Part shown: one piece after another, positions 41,965 to 49,210 of the stretch
Numbering within the stretch: the first letter of the stretch is position 1
How the letters are laid out: each line of letters begins with the position of its first letter
Origin: a virus
IMG/VR virus record: IMGVR_UViG_3300032829_000004
Location: 1 to 64,000 of that record
Direction: 5' to 3' (one strand)
Length of the DNA: 64,000 bases
Translations under genes and position numbers: made by a program
The notes under the pieces: generated by a model
What the model was told of the DNA's origin: nothing
Database searches by the model: none
What the model saw: the letters and a program-made list of their open reading frames with translations, nothing else

Positions 41965-43014
41965 TTGACTGACCTCGCACGCACGCCCGGCAAACGGGGC
42001 AGGCTTCCCGCGAAGCGCCTCGCGATGGGCTACCTGCACGAGTACGCGAAGACCCCTCTTCCCGTCCCCGCCTACCCGGTCGACGTCCGCGCGGGCATCC
42101 CTGACGATGCGTGGCTCATGCTGGGGAACGGCCCCGACCCGTCGTGCACGACGCACCCGGACGGCGTCGGCGACTGCGGGTTCGCGGGCCGCCAGCACTA
42201 CCGGATGGCGAAAGCCGCCCACTACGGCGAGACCGAGACGTGGGAGACCAGCGACCAGCTTGTCGCCGAGTACCTCGCCTACGACGGCGGCCAGGACCAG
42301 GGTGTCGTCCTCGCCGACGTGCTGCTCGCCTGGTACAAGGCGGGAAAGATCAAGGCCTTCGCCCCCGTCGACCACGCCGACCCGGCCGCCGTCGACTCTG
42401 CGATGCAGGCGTTCAGGGGCGTGTACGCGGGCGTCGACCTGACCTGCGATGCGGACCAGCTGTTCAGCGACGGGCAGCCCTGGACGGTCGCGGACGGCGA
42501 GCAGCCCGACCCGGCCGAGGGCCACTGCATCGTCAAGGTCTACGCGGACGGCAGAGGCCTTGACGGCTGGGTCACCTGGGGCGCGTTCCAGGAGTCCACC
42601 CGCGACTGGACGAAAGCCTGCCTCACTGAGGCATTCGTGATCATCACCAGCGAGGACGAGGCGGCCAAAGTCGACATGACCGTGCTCCTCGCAGACATCG
42701 AAGCCCTCGGAGGCACCGGGGGCTCAGTACAGCCGAAGAAGGGAAACACCGTGTTCGAGGTAATCAAGGCCAAGCTCGAGGCCATCTGGCACACCATCGA
42801 CGGGGAGGCGAAGGCCGACCTCGAGAAGGCCCTCGCCGACGTCGAGGCGGAAGTCGCGAAGGCACAGCCGATCCTCGCCGAGTTCGAGACCGCGCTGAAG
42901 GCGGCCGTCGCCGCGGCCGAGCCGGAAGTCAAGGCGGAGATCGAGGCGCTCCTCGCCAAGCTCCTCGCCGACTTCGCCCCGCTGCTCGGAAAGGCACCTG
43001 CCTCCGGCATGTAG
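41965..43014 (+). CDS. Papain-like fold protein with C-terminal helical tail
   Basis: 349 residues; TTG 41965 with AAGGGA upstream. GVGDCGFAGRQHYRMAK supplies a helix-capping Cys; AEGHCIVKVYA supplies a His on a strand; DGWVTWGAF follows, together the order of a cysteine peptidase-like fold. Residues about 255-345 are a charged Ala/Glu/Lys coiled coil (DLEKALADVEAEVAKAQ). Last gene of the late operon. Comparable proteins occur at the end of actinophage tail regions without known function. Confidence 0.6.
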   Translation: MTDLARTPGKRGRLPAKRLAMGYLHEYAKTPLPVPAYPVDVRAGIPDDAWLMLGNGPDPSCTTHPDGVGDCGFAGRQHYRMAKAAHYGETETWETSDQLVAEYLAYDGGQDQGVVLADVLLAWYKAGKIKAFAPVDHADPAAVDSAMQAFRGVYAGVDLTCDADQLFSDGQPWTVADGEQPDPAEGHCIVKVYADGRGLDGWVTWGAFQESTRDWTKACLTEAFVIITSEDEAAKVDMTVLLADIEALGGTGGSVQPKKGNTVFEVIKAKLEAIWHTIDGEAKADLEKALADVEAEVAKAQPILAEFETALKAAVAAAEPEVKAEIEALLAKLLADFAPLLGKAPASGM

Positions 43015-43049
43015 GCTCTCTCCGGGATCGCAAGTCCACGGAACCAGGG

Positions 43050-43088
43050 GCGCCCCCGTTCGGCCTTCGGGCGAGCGGGGGCGCTTTT
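43050..43088 (+). terminator. Rho-independent terminator of the late operon
   Basis: GCGCCCCCG (43050-43058) pairs with CGGGGGCGC (43076-43084) and TTTT follows directly. It lies 36 bases after the last late gene stop. Confidence 0.85.
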
Positions 43089-43139
43089 CGCGTTGTCCCG
43101 CTGTGCTCGCGACCGCTGGAACGCACGCGAGACGATGAA

Positions 43140-43180
43140 GCCCCCGCACTGGCCTCAAGGTCAGTGCGGGGGCGTTTCGC
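43140..43180. terminator. Second hairpin terminator, possibly bidirectional
   Basis: GCCCCCGCACTG (43140-43151) and CAGTGCGGGGGC (43162-43173) form a perfect 12-bp stem with a 10-base loop, followed by GTTTCGCTTTT. Its symmetry allows it to stop the leftward gene at 43211 as well as late transcripts that pass the first terminator. Confidence 0.8.
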
Positions 43181-43210
43181 TTTTGCGGGCTAGAGTCCCG
43201 GCGCTGAAGC

Positions 43211-43477
43211 TCAGCCTTCGGTTGCGGCCGACAGCACCCGGAGCCACTTCTGCTGTTCCCACCTGCAGATCAGGGACACCAGGGGCGTGCTGCCAGGAAT
43301 CGGAAGCCCCGCCAGCCGGTACACCGACCTTTCCAGGTCATCCACGATCAAGGGCGGCAGGTTGTCCTGGTCCGCCAACTCGAGCGCGCGGATGAGGATT
43401 CCGCCGACCGCGTCCGCCGTTGCCCGCGCGTTCTGCAGGTTGCCGAGAACATCCTGTTTGAATGCACTGCTGGCCAT
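43211..43477 (-). CDS. Hypothetical helical protein (88 aa)
   Basis: ATG 43477 has a perfect GGAGG seven bases upstream. All-helical with FKQDVLGNLQNARATADAVG and VDDLERSVYRLAGLP. It is the last gene before the tandem terminators on the leftward side. No family recognised. Confidence 0.65.
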   Translation of the reverse strand: MASSAFKQDVLGNLQNARATADAVGGILIRALELADQDNLPPLIVDDLERSVYRLAGLPIPGSTPLVSLICRWEQQKWLRVLSAATEG

Positions 43478-43542
43478 GCGATTACCTCCGTTTTGATGAC
43501 GGCCCGGGGACTGCCGGGCCAGGGAATCAGAGGGGTTGCGGC

Positions 43543-43842
43543 TCATAACAGCGGCACTCCCTGGTCTGCCGAGACGATCCGGTTGCAGTCGTCGCAGACG
43601 ACAAACTGATCCTCCGGGCCTCCGTCACCGAACCGCCGCCGGTACTCCGCTTGCGCCTCGTCTTCCGGCACCGTCTTCTCCAGCTCGCGGCGGCACACGA
43701 AGCACCGGTACCAGCCCGGCGCGAGCGGCAGGTCCGGAATCCGCCCGGCGTCCATCGCGGCGAAAAGCAGGCCCGTGCGCCTTTTCAGGTAGGCCTCGCT
43801 GACCTTGCACGGGTCGACGGGGGCGAAGATGTCCGGGAACAT
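43543..43842 (-). CDS. Zinc-ribbon hypothetical protein (99 aa)
   Basis: ATG 43842 preceded by AGGGGG, overlapping the stop of the membrane gene upstream (TGATG). CFVCRRE ... CDDCN gives a CxxC/CxxC ribbon in the C-terminal half; the N-terminal half (VSEAYLKRRTGLLFAAMDAG) is helical. Part of a leftward cluster with 43842, 44180 and 44395. Confidence 0.65.
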   Translation of the reverse strand: MFPDIFAPVDPCKVSEAYLKRRTGLLFAAMDAGRIPDLPLAPGWYRCFVCRRELEKTVPEDEAQAEYRRRFGDGGPEDQFVVCDDCNRIVSADQGVPLL

Positions 43843-44183
43843 CACGCCCCCTGCGGTGCGGGCCGTAGCACCGGACCAGGCTTGGGCATGTTCCGGGCGA
43901 GCGCGGCGAGCCGTGCCCTCGCCTTGTGGCCGAGCTGCCTCAGTGACCGTTTCCGCCGGCCGCCCCTGCGGTTCAGCCAGATCCACAGCCACGCCGCCGC
44001 GACCGCCGCGTCAGCGGGTGCCAGCACCCAGTGGCCTGTTACGGCTTCCAGGGCCGACTTCAGGCCGGCCGTGACCGCGACCGCCAGCGCCCATCCCCGC
44101 CGGGACGGCATGGCAGACGCCGCGATCACGCACCCGGTCTCCAGGATGGCCGCGCACACGGTGACCGCAGTCATGCCCGTCAC
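43842..44183 (-). CDS. Small membrane protein with basic tail (113 aa)
   Basis: GTG 44183 (ATG 44174 possible). Hydrophobic segments lie at about 5-24, 30-48 and 52-70 (WVLAPADAAVAAAWLWIWL), followed by an Arg/Lys-rich cytoplasmic tail. Overlaps both neighbours. Function unknown. Confidence 0.6.
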   Translation of the reverse strand: MTGMTAVTVCAAILETGCVIAASAMPSRRGWALAVAVTAGLKSALEAVTGHWVLAPADAAVAAAWLWIWLNRRGGRRKRSLRQLGHKARARLAALARNMPKPGPVLRPAPQGA

Positions 44184-44398
44184 CGCCGGGCCGCCTTCGC
44201 GTCAGGGCAGTCCGCGAGCATGCTCTGCTGGCTCCCCGGAATGTGGCCGGGGCAGCGGACGTCAGGATGGAAGCGCAGGAGCCGCCTGCGCCTGCGCCGG
44301 ACGCGTACCGCCTGGTAGATCAAGGCGCCTGCCGCTCCGGAGGCGCCTCCCGCGAGGAAATGGCCGGCCGCGCCGAGAAGGTCATGTGTCATGCTCAT
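44180..44398 (-). CDS. Small single-pass membrane protein (72 aa)
   Basis: ATG 44398 after GGCGGGGCG. One glycine/alanine-rich helix (LLGAAGHFLAGGASGAAGAL) is followed by an arginine run and a short CPGH...C segment. The start overlaps the stop of the GH12-type gene. Probably co-expressed with it. Confidence 0.55.
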   Translation of the reverse strand: MSMTHDLLGAAGHFLAGGASGAAGALIYQAVRVRRRRRRLLRFHPDVRCPGHIPGSQQSMLADCPDAKAARR

Positions 44399-45405
44399 GA
44401 ACGCCCCGCCTTCAGCGTGTACCCTTCGACCGCGTTCCCGGTGCCGCCCCAGTCCATTTCCCAGCCGAGGTCGATCGCGTCGAGCCACTCGTCATCGCGG
44501 AGGAACCCGCGCCGGATCGAGTCTCCCCAGAAGTCGTTCAGCTTCAGGTTGTGGACGCTCACGGTCCCGCCGGTCACCCTTGGGGCCGTGTAGATGACCA
44601 GCCGCCACCCTTCCCCGGCCGGGCAGTGGTTCGTGGTTTCCCACTCCATGACATGCCACATCCGCCCGTCGACCCGGGTCGTGTAGTAGCCGTACGGCGA
44701 ACGGGGCTGCCAGTCGCCGGGGTGGGCGAGCCACACCATGATCTCGGTGTCCGCCTTGGACAGCACAGTTGAGCACCGCGACTGGAACGACGTCGAGCGC
44801 GGGGAGGCGGAAAACCACGTGTCGAACGCGAAATTCCCCTCGTAGCCGGGTGCCAGCCAGCCCTTCACGCTCGCGACCGGGTCCCAGTTGCCCGCCACCC
44901 TCGCCGGGTAGAGGAGGCACAGGCCCGCCTTCCGGTCCGCGTACGACGGGCACGAATCCCCGCCTACCCCGAACCCGGAGCCGACGTAAGGGAAGCTTCC
45001 GTTGCCAGGAGCCTGCGTCACGACAAGCTGCGCCTTGCGCGGGTCCGGGACCTCAACGCACGACCCTGCCGAATCGTGGGCGACGAGACGCGGGTCCGTC
45101 TCCAGCCACGTCCAGGCGTTAGTCCCGCAAAAGGGCTTCCCCCACGTGCGGACGTCCTGCGCCCCGGCCGGCCCAGGTGCCCCGTACAGTGCCAGTGCCG
45201 CCGCGGCGAGCAGCATCAGCATGGCGGCACCCCGGCGGGCCGCGCGGCGGGGAACCCGCCACGCCCTCGGGGCAGGAGGCGGCGGGGAACAGGAAAGGGA
45301 GCGTTCCGCCTGGAGCAGGGCGATCCGTTCCAGTTCCGCCAGGCCGGCCAGCTGGTCGCCCTCGCACGCGGCGGCGGGGAATCCCTGGGGGAGAGTGGCG
45401 GTCAC
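44395..45405 (-). CDS. Membrane-anchored GH12-like glycoside hydrolase
   Basis: 336 residues. A 60-residue charged cytoplasmic segment precedes one hydrophobic helix (about 61-80, AMLMLLAAAALALYGAP), then an extracellular beta-jelly-roll. The motif EIMVWLAHPG with Glu221 matches the GH12 nucleophile block; FDTWF, VMEWET and the C-terminal Trp/Asp-rich end also fit the family. GH12 enzymes cut beta-1,4-glucans such as cellulose and xyloglucan. Cys pairs (Cys93/116; 152/163) may form disulfides outside. In this lysogeny-side cluster it may be a lysogenic conversion gene. Confidence 0.65.
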   Translation of the reverse strand: MTATLPQGFPAAACEGDQLAGLAELERIALLQAERSLSCSPPPPAPRAWRVPRRAARRGAAMLMLLAAAALALYGAPGPAGAQDVRTWGKPFCGTNAWTWLETDPRLVAHDSAGSCVEVPDPRKAQLVVTQAPGNGSFPYVGSGFGVGGDSCPSYADRKAGLCLLYPARVAGNWDPVASVKGWLAPGYEGNFAFDTWFSASPRSTSFQSRCSTVLSKADTEIMVWLAHPGDWQPRSPYGYYTTRVDGRMWHVMEWETTNHCPAGEGWRLVIYTAPRVTGGTVSVHNLKLNDFWGDSIRRGFLRDDEWLDAIDLGWEMDWGGTGNAVEGYTLKAGRS

Positions 45406-45496
45406 GCGGCGGCCCTTTCAAGCCGGGCCGGGCATGCCGGGTCCTTCATGCTCATCCTGATCCCATCCTTCTGTTTCAAGGACGCCGCAGGTCAGA

Positions 45497-45550
45497 GCCA
45501 GTCAAGTATAGAGTGGTTGCGGGTCCGCAATCATCCTAGACCGTAGTGGC
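45497..45550. other. Candidate attP site of the serine integrase
   Basis: An imperfect inverted repeat is centred on GT at 45523-45524: TTGCGG-GT-CCGCAA at the core, with 18 of 26 outward positions complementary on each side. This about 52-bp layout with a central dinucleotide is how attP sites of large serine integrases look. It overlaps the last codons of the integrase gene. Integration at this site has not been shown. Confidence 0.5.
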
Positions 45551-47146
45551 TTTCCCTGCCTGCGGCATCGCGCCTTCCCACGGGTCCGGTTCCCATACCG
45601 GCAGCACCTCGATCCGGGCAGGCATGAGCTTCCACCAGCCCGCGCGGTCCCGTGACCGCTCGCCGGCCCGGTACACCGTGATCCGGCGCACCAGGCTCCG
45701 CAGGATCGCGTTCAGCTGCGCCGCCGGCAGCCGGTCCCAGTCGGCCGCCAGGGCGGGCAGCACCGGGATGAGGTCCGCGGACGGCTCCGCCGCCAGCGCC
45801 TCCCTGGCGGCTTCCAGGTCCGCCGCCGCCTGGTCCCGCTCCGCCCGCTTCACCGCCGCCGCCTGCTTCCACGTGTCGTCGCCGAGAACGTCCCCGCCGT
45901 CCCTGGCACGCTGAAGGGCAATGTTCACCAGCTGCCTGTCGTGCTCGGCCAGGGCCGCCTCGAGCCTGGCCACCGTGCCGGCCGAGTCGCGGCGCTCCGC
46001 CGACCTGGCAAGGTCCCTGGCCGCCGCGTCCACGTCCGCCGCCCACGCCTCCACGGCCTCCCGGGCGGCGTCCGCGATCCGGGTCACCGACAAGGACGGC
46101 TTTCCCTCGCAGTCGTCGTACTGCCTGCCCCGAGAGCAGGAGTACAGGGTGGCGCCGCCGCTGGCGTACCCGGACGGCGTCATCGCCGACCGGCAGTGCC
46201 CGCACCTCACCAGGCCCGTCACCGGGTAGCGGGCGGCCCGCGCGCGGGGCGGCAGCTTGGCCGTCTCGGCGCGCCGCCGCCGGTACGCCTGCCATTCCGC
46301 CGGGGTGATCACCGGGTCGTGCGCCCCCTTGACGTAGGCGCGGCGCGGGCAGCGTGCCCTGCTGCCGCACTTGCACGCCGGGTCGTGCAGCAGCAGGAGT
46401 CCGGCGCCGAACCCGGAGTCGAGCACGTCCCTGACGGACTGCGCCCGCCACCTGCCCCCGTAGGAGGTCTGCCAGCCCGCCGCGTTGAGCCGTCCCGCGA
46501 TCACCCTGAACCCCTCGCCGGCGATGCTGGCACGGTAGGCGTCCGCCAGGGCGGGGCCTTCCGCGGTGCCCGGAACGTACCTCTCGGTTTCTCCTTTGAC
46601 GCGGCGGGTGCGCTGCGGGTCGTCCTCGTCGCGGACGCGTCCTTCCCGCCGGTAGCCGAACCGGGGGCGGCCGAACGGGGGGAGTCCTTCCCGGACCCGC
46701 CAGCCGTAGGTTTCCGCCCAGATTTCCCCGGCCCGGTCGGATTCGTAGGCGGACACTTCCAGCAGGACGCCCCGCTGGAACTTGCCCGTCGCGGTCGTCG
46801 TGTCCACGTCCTCTGTCGCCGACACGAGCCGGCCGCCGGCTTCTTCCAGTTCGGCGAGGTAGACGTGGTTGCCGAGCCGCTGCCGGCCGAACCTGGAGAA
46901 CTTCCAGACGATGACCGCCTGCGCCTCGCCGGACTTGACCCTGCCGATGGCGGACAGGATCTTCCTCTTGAACGTGCGGCCCGACACGTCCAGGTCCTCG
47001 ACCCAGTCGATGACCGCGTACCCGCAGCGGGCCGCGCACGCCTCGATCGCTGCCCGCTGCGTCTGCGGGGAGATCATCTCCTCGCGTTTCATCGACACCC
47101 GGACGTACCCGATCGCGGGGACCGGGGGAGAGGCGTCAGGCGGCAT
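45536..47146 (-). CDS. int: Large serine integrase
   Basis: 536 residues; ATG 47146. The resolvase N domain (about 11-150) has IGYVRVS with catalytic Ser18 and WKFSRFGRQR at 81-90. The recombinase domain (about 155-290) includes YGWRVREGLPPFGRPRFGY. The zinc ribbon uses Cys315/318 and Cys337/346 (RCGHCRS; YSCS...DDCEG), followed by a coiled coil (about 390-450) and the end domain. Catalyses attP x attB integration; excision needs a directionality factor. The start overlaps the stop of the GIY-YIG gene, so the two are co-translated. Confidence 0.95.
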   Translation of the reverse strand: MPPDASPPVPAIGYVRVSMKREEMISPQTQRAAIEACAARCGYAVIDWVEDLDVSGRTFKRKILSAIGRVKSGEAQAVIVWKFSRFGRQRLGNHVYLAELEEAGGRLVSATEDVDTTTATGKFQRGVLLEVSAYESDRAGEIWAETYGWRVREGLPPFGRPRFGYRREGRVRDEDDPQRTRRVKGETERYVPGTAEGPALADAYRASIAGEGFRVIAGRLNAAGWQTSYGGRWRAQSVRDVLDSGFGAGLLLLHDPACKCGSRARCPRRAYVKGAHDPVITPAEWQAYRRRRAETAKLPPRARAARYPVTGLVRCGHCRSAMTPSGYASGGATLYSCSRGRQYDDCEGKPSLSVTRIADAAREAVEAWAADVDAAARDLARSAERRDSAGTVARLEAALAEHDRQLVNIALQRARDGGDVLGDDTWKQAAAVKRAERDQAAADLEAAREALAAEPSADLIPVLPALAADWDRLPAAQLNAILRSLVRRITVYRAGERSRDRAGWWKLMPARIEVLPVWEPDPWEGAMPQAGKATTV

Positions 47147-47552
47147 CGGCCGCGGCCTTCGCTTCGAGCTCGGCGACGCGCGCCGCGGTCCCCTCGGCGA
47201 TGATTTCCGACATCGGCACCCGCAGGTCGAACGCGACCTTGCGGAGCCGCTCGTACAGTCCGGCGTCGAACCGGAGTATTGTCGCCCGGAGTTTCCTGGG
47301 GCCGGCCGGATCGCCGTCCGCTGGAATCAGCCTGTTGTAAACAGGTCCTTCTGCATGTATGGCCACCGCCTCGGCAGCCAAGGCCGCCGACCTTTCCGGA
47401 TGCCACTCGACGACCTCGCGCTTCACGTCACCCCACCACGGCTTCTCGCGGGCGTGGGTGCTGAGCCTTGCTCTCGGCGAGACCGCCACGCCGACATACA
47501 GGAGGCGCTCGTCCGCGTCATAAAGGCGGTAGACCGCCGTGCGCCTACTCAC
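47136..47552 (-). CDS. GIY-YIG nuclease fused to a ribbon-helix-helix domain
   Basis: 138 residues; GTG 47552 follows AAGGGCGGGCGA and overlaps the Phd-like gene stop; an upstream TTG at 47612 is possible but less likely. The N domain carries the GIY-YIG set: VYRLYD (7-12), YVG (19-21), Arg27/29, Glu61 and Asn73. Residues about 86-130 (RKLRATILRFDAGLYERLRKVA) resemble an Arc/MetJ-type RHH DNA-binding domain. It may be a toxin, a DNA-nicking accessory, or an autoregulator. Its neighbours are a Phd-like protein and the integrase. Confidence 0.7.
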   Translation of the reverse strand: MSRRTAVYRLYDADERLLYVGVAVSPRARLSTHAREKPWWGDVKREVVEWHPERSAALAAEAVAIHAEGPVYNRLIPADGDPAGPRKLRATILRFDAGLYERLRKVAFDLRVPMSEIIAEGTAARVAELEAKAAADAA

Positions 47553-47745
47553 TCGCCCGCCCTTCCTGCCCAAGCGGCGCAATTGCGGCCAAAGCTGCAC
47601 GGTGCCACTCAACAGGCACTATCACGGCGGTCGGAGTGTCGTACCGGAGGATCGTGACATGCGCGCCGCCGTGTTCGACTGCGTTGAGCAGTTCGCGGAA
47701 GTTGCGGCGCGCCTCGTCGCTGTGCATCCGGCGATCTTCATCCAT
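47545..47745 (-). CDS. Phd/YefM-like antitoxin-type protein
   Basis: 66 residues; ATG 47745. ARRNFRELLNAVEHGGAHVTILR followed by PTAVIVPVEWH is the Phd/YefM N-domain pattern (helix, two strands, loop with a conserved P). Phd proteins bind palindromic operators and neutralise a co-encoded toxin with their C terminus. Here a perfect palindrome lies 13 bases upstream and the next gene is a GIY-YIG protein rather than a Doc/RelE toxin. Confidence 0.75.
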   Translation of the reverse strand: MDEDRRMHSDEARRNFRELLNAVEHGGAHVTILRYDTPTAVIVPVEWHRAALAAIAPLGQEGRASE

Positions 47746-47757
47746 CGGGTGAGTCTA

Positions 47758-47775
47758 TAGAGTCATATGACTCTA
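47758..47775. promoter_or_regulatory. Perfect 18-bp palindromic operator
   Basis: TAGAGTCATATGACTCTA is fully symmetrical and located just upstream of the Phd-like gene; an additional GAGTC half-site lies at 47751. It probably binds the Phd-like and/or RHH protein to autoregulate the operon that ends in the integrase. Confidence 0.7.
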
Positions 47776-47811
47776 AGGCGGCTCTATCGGCAACTGCGGT
47801 CGCCGGAAATG

Positions 47812-48042
47812 TCAGGCGGCGCCGCCCGTTGCCGCCGCGAGAGCCTTCCCGTAGGCGAGGGCGTGCGGGGCGGACGGAACCGACCGGCCTGCTTCCCATG
47901 CGCTGACCGACTGGCGGGAGACGCCCAGCGCGAGAGCGATCTCCGATGCCGACACTCCGGCCGCGGCCCGGGATTCTTTCGCGGTGCCCGTGCGGAGATC
48001 GGCCCGGATGCGGGCGACGGCGGCGAGATCGGAGGGGCGCAC
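47812..48042 (-). CDS. XRE-family regulator (76 aa), candidate repressor
   Basis: GTG 48042. SASEIALALGVSRQSVSAWEAG is a clear Cro/CI-type HTH (about 33-57), followed by a short helix (HALAYGKALAAA). There is no C-terminal oligomerisation domain, so it is smaller than CI repressors. It is divergent from the tyrosine recombinase, with a strong inverted repeat between, which suggests it controls that promoter. Confidence 0.7.
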   Translation of the reverse strand: MRPSDLAAVARIRADLRTGTAKESRAAAGVSASEIALALGVSRQSVSAWEAGRSVPSAPHALAYGKALAAATGGAA

Positions 48043-48143
48043 GGTGGAAACGCTACGGCAGGGGAGGGGGTAAGGGAAACGGCGGAAAGTCTGTGTCAGG
48101 ACTTCGGCAAGCATATGTAAGGCGTAAGCCCGTAATTCCGGCT

Positions 48144-48173
48144 GGCTCACGATAAGATGCATTATCGTGAGCC
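48144..48173 (+). promoter_or_regulatory. 12-bp inverted repeat over the tyrosine recombinase start
   Basis: GGCTCACGATAA (48144-48155) and TTATCGTGAGCC (48162-48173) are perfect inverted copies separated by GATGCA. The right arm contains the GTG start at 48167; a TAAGAT -10-like box lies within the repeat. Repressor binding would block the promoter, and in RNA the hairpin would hide the start codon. Confidence 0.7.
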
Positions 48174-49210
48174 AGAATCCGGGGCGCGAAATCGTCCCGT
48201 CCGGAATCCGGCCGCCGGCCGCGAATCCCGGCGGACGGCTGTCCCCCGCCGCCGTCACCGCGGTGACTGCCGGCACTCCCGTCAACACCGGGCGCACGTA
48301 CCGGGCAACCCTGCAGCGGTACGCCAAATGGAGCGAGCAGACAGGGCTCGGCGGCCTGCCCGCCACCGCCGGGGCGCTCACCGAATACGCGGCCTACCTC
48401 TCCGGCGTGCGCGGCCTGAAGCCGGCCAGCATCGAGACCGCCCGCTGGGCCATCATCAAATGGCACAGGATCGCCGGGTACCCGCCGCCGGAAACCGCCG
48501 GCCTGGTCGCCGTCCTCAACGGCTACCGGGCGCGCCTCGCCGGAGCCGGCGACCCCAGGGCGAAGACGAGGAAGGCGACCGCCGCCGAACGGGACGCCCT
48601 CGCCGCGATGCTCGCCGCCATCGACCGGAAAACCCCGGCCGGGCAGCGGGACGCGGCCATGATCCTCGTCGGCTTCGGGATCGGCGCCCGCCGGGGCGAG
48701 ATCGCCGGGCTGGACATCGGCGGCCTCGACATCCGCGACCGGGGAATGCAGGTCAGCGTCTACCGCCAGAAGGTCAGGAAACTGGACGACCCGGTGGTGA
48801 AGCGGCGCACCTTCGCGGCACTCTGCCCGGTCGCAGCCGCAGAGGCGTGGACCGGGACGCTCGCCGCGCACGGGCGCACCAGCGGCCCGCTGTTCGTCCG
48901 CATCGACAGGCACGGGAACCTGGCCAGCCCGGTCGTCCGCGACGGCCGGCAGATCGGCGACCCCTCGGGGCGCATGACCGGCCAGGCGATCGCCGACGTG
49001 ATCCGGCGCCGCGCCCTCGCGGCCGGACTCGGCGGCCGGTGGTCAGGGCACAGCCTCCGCCGCGGGCTCGCCACAGAGATGCACAAGGCGGGCGCGGAGC
49101 GGCGGCTGATCGAGCGGCAGGGCGGATGGTCGGCCGGGTCCGCCGCGGTATCGGGATACATCGAGGACGCCGAGCGGTGGCTTTACGACGCACTGGACGG
49201 CGTCCTGTGA
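48167..49210 (+). CDS. Tyrosine recombinase
   Basis: 347 residues; GTG 48167. The SAM-like core-binding domain is about 38-125. The catalytic domain carries GARRGEIAGL (Arg175/176), HSLRR (His295, Arg298), GGW (Trp321) and nucleophile Tyr331 in VSGYIED, giving the complete R-K-H-R-W-Y type set. It closes the gap to the endonuclease VII-like gene by a GTGA overlap. A second recombinase besides the serine integrase is odd; it may resolve multimers, act in excision, or come from another element. Confidence 0.9.
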   Translation: MSQNPGREIVPSGIRPPAANPGGRLSPAAVTAVTAGTPVNTGRTYRATLQRYAKWSEQTGLGGLPATAGALTEYAAYLSGVRGLKPASIETARWAIIKWHRIAGYPPPETAGLVAVLNGYRARLAGAGDPRAKTRKATAAERDALAAMLAAIDRKTPAGQRDAAMILVGFGIGARRGEIAGLDIGGLDIRDRGMQVSVYRQKVRKLDDPVVKRRTFAALCPVAAAEAWTGTLAAHGRTSGPLFVRIDRHGNLASPVVRDGRQIGDPSGRMTGQAIADVIRRRALAAGLGGRWSGHSLRRGLATEMHKAGAERRLIERQGGWSAGSAAVSGYIEDAERWLYDALDGVL

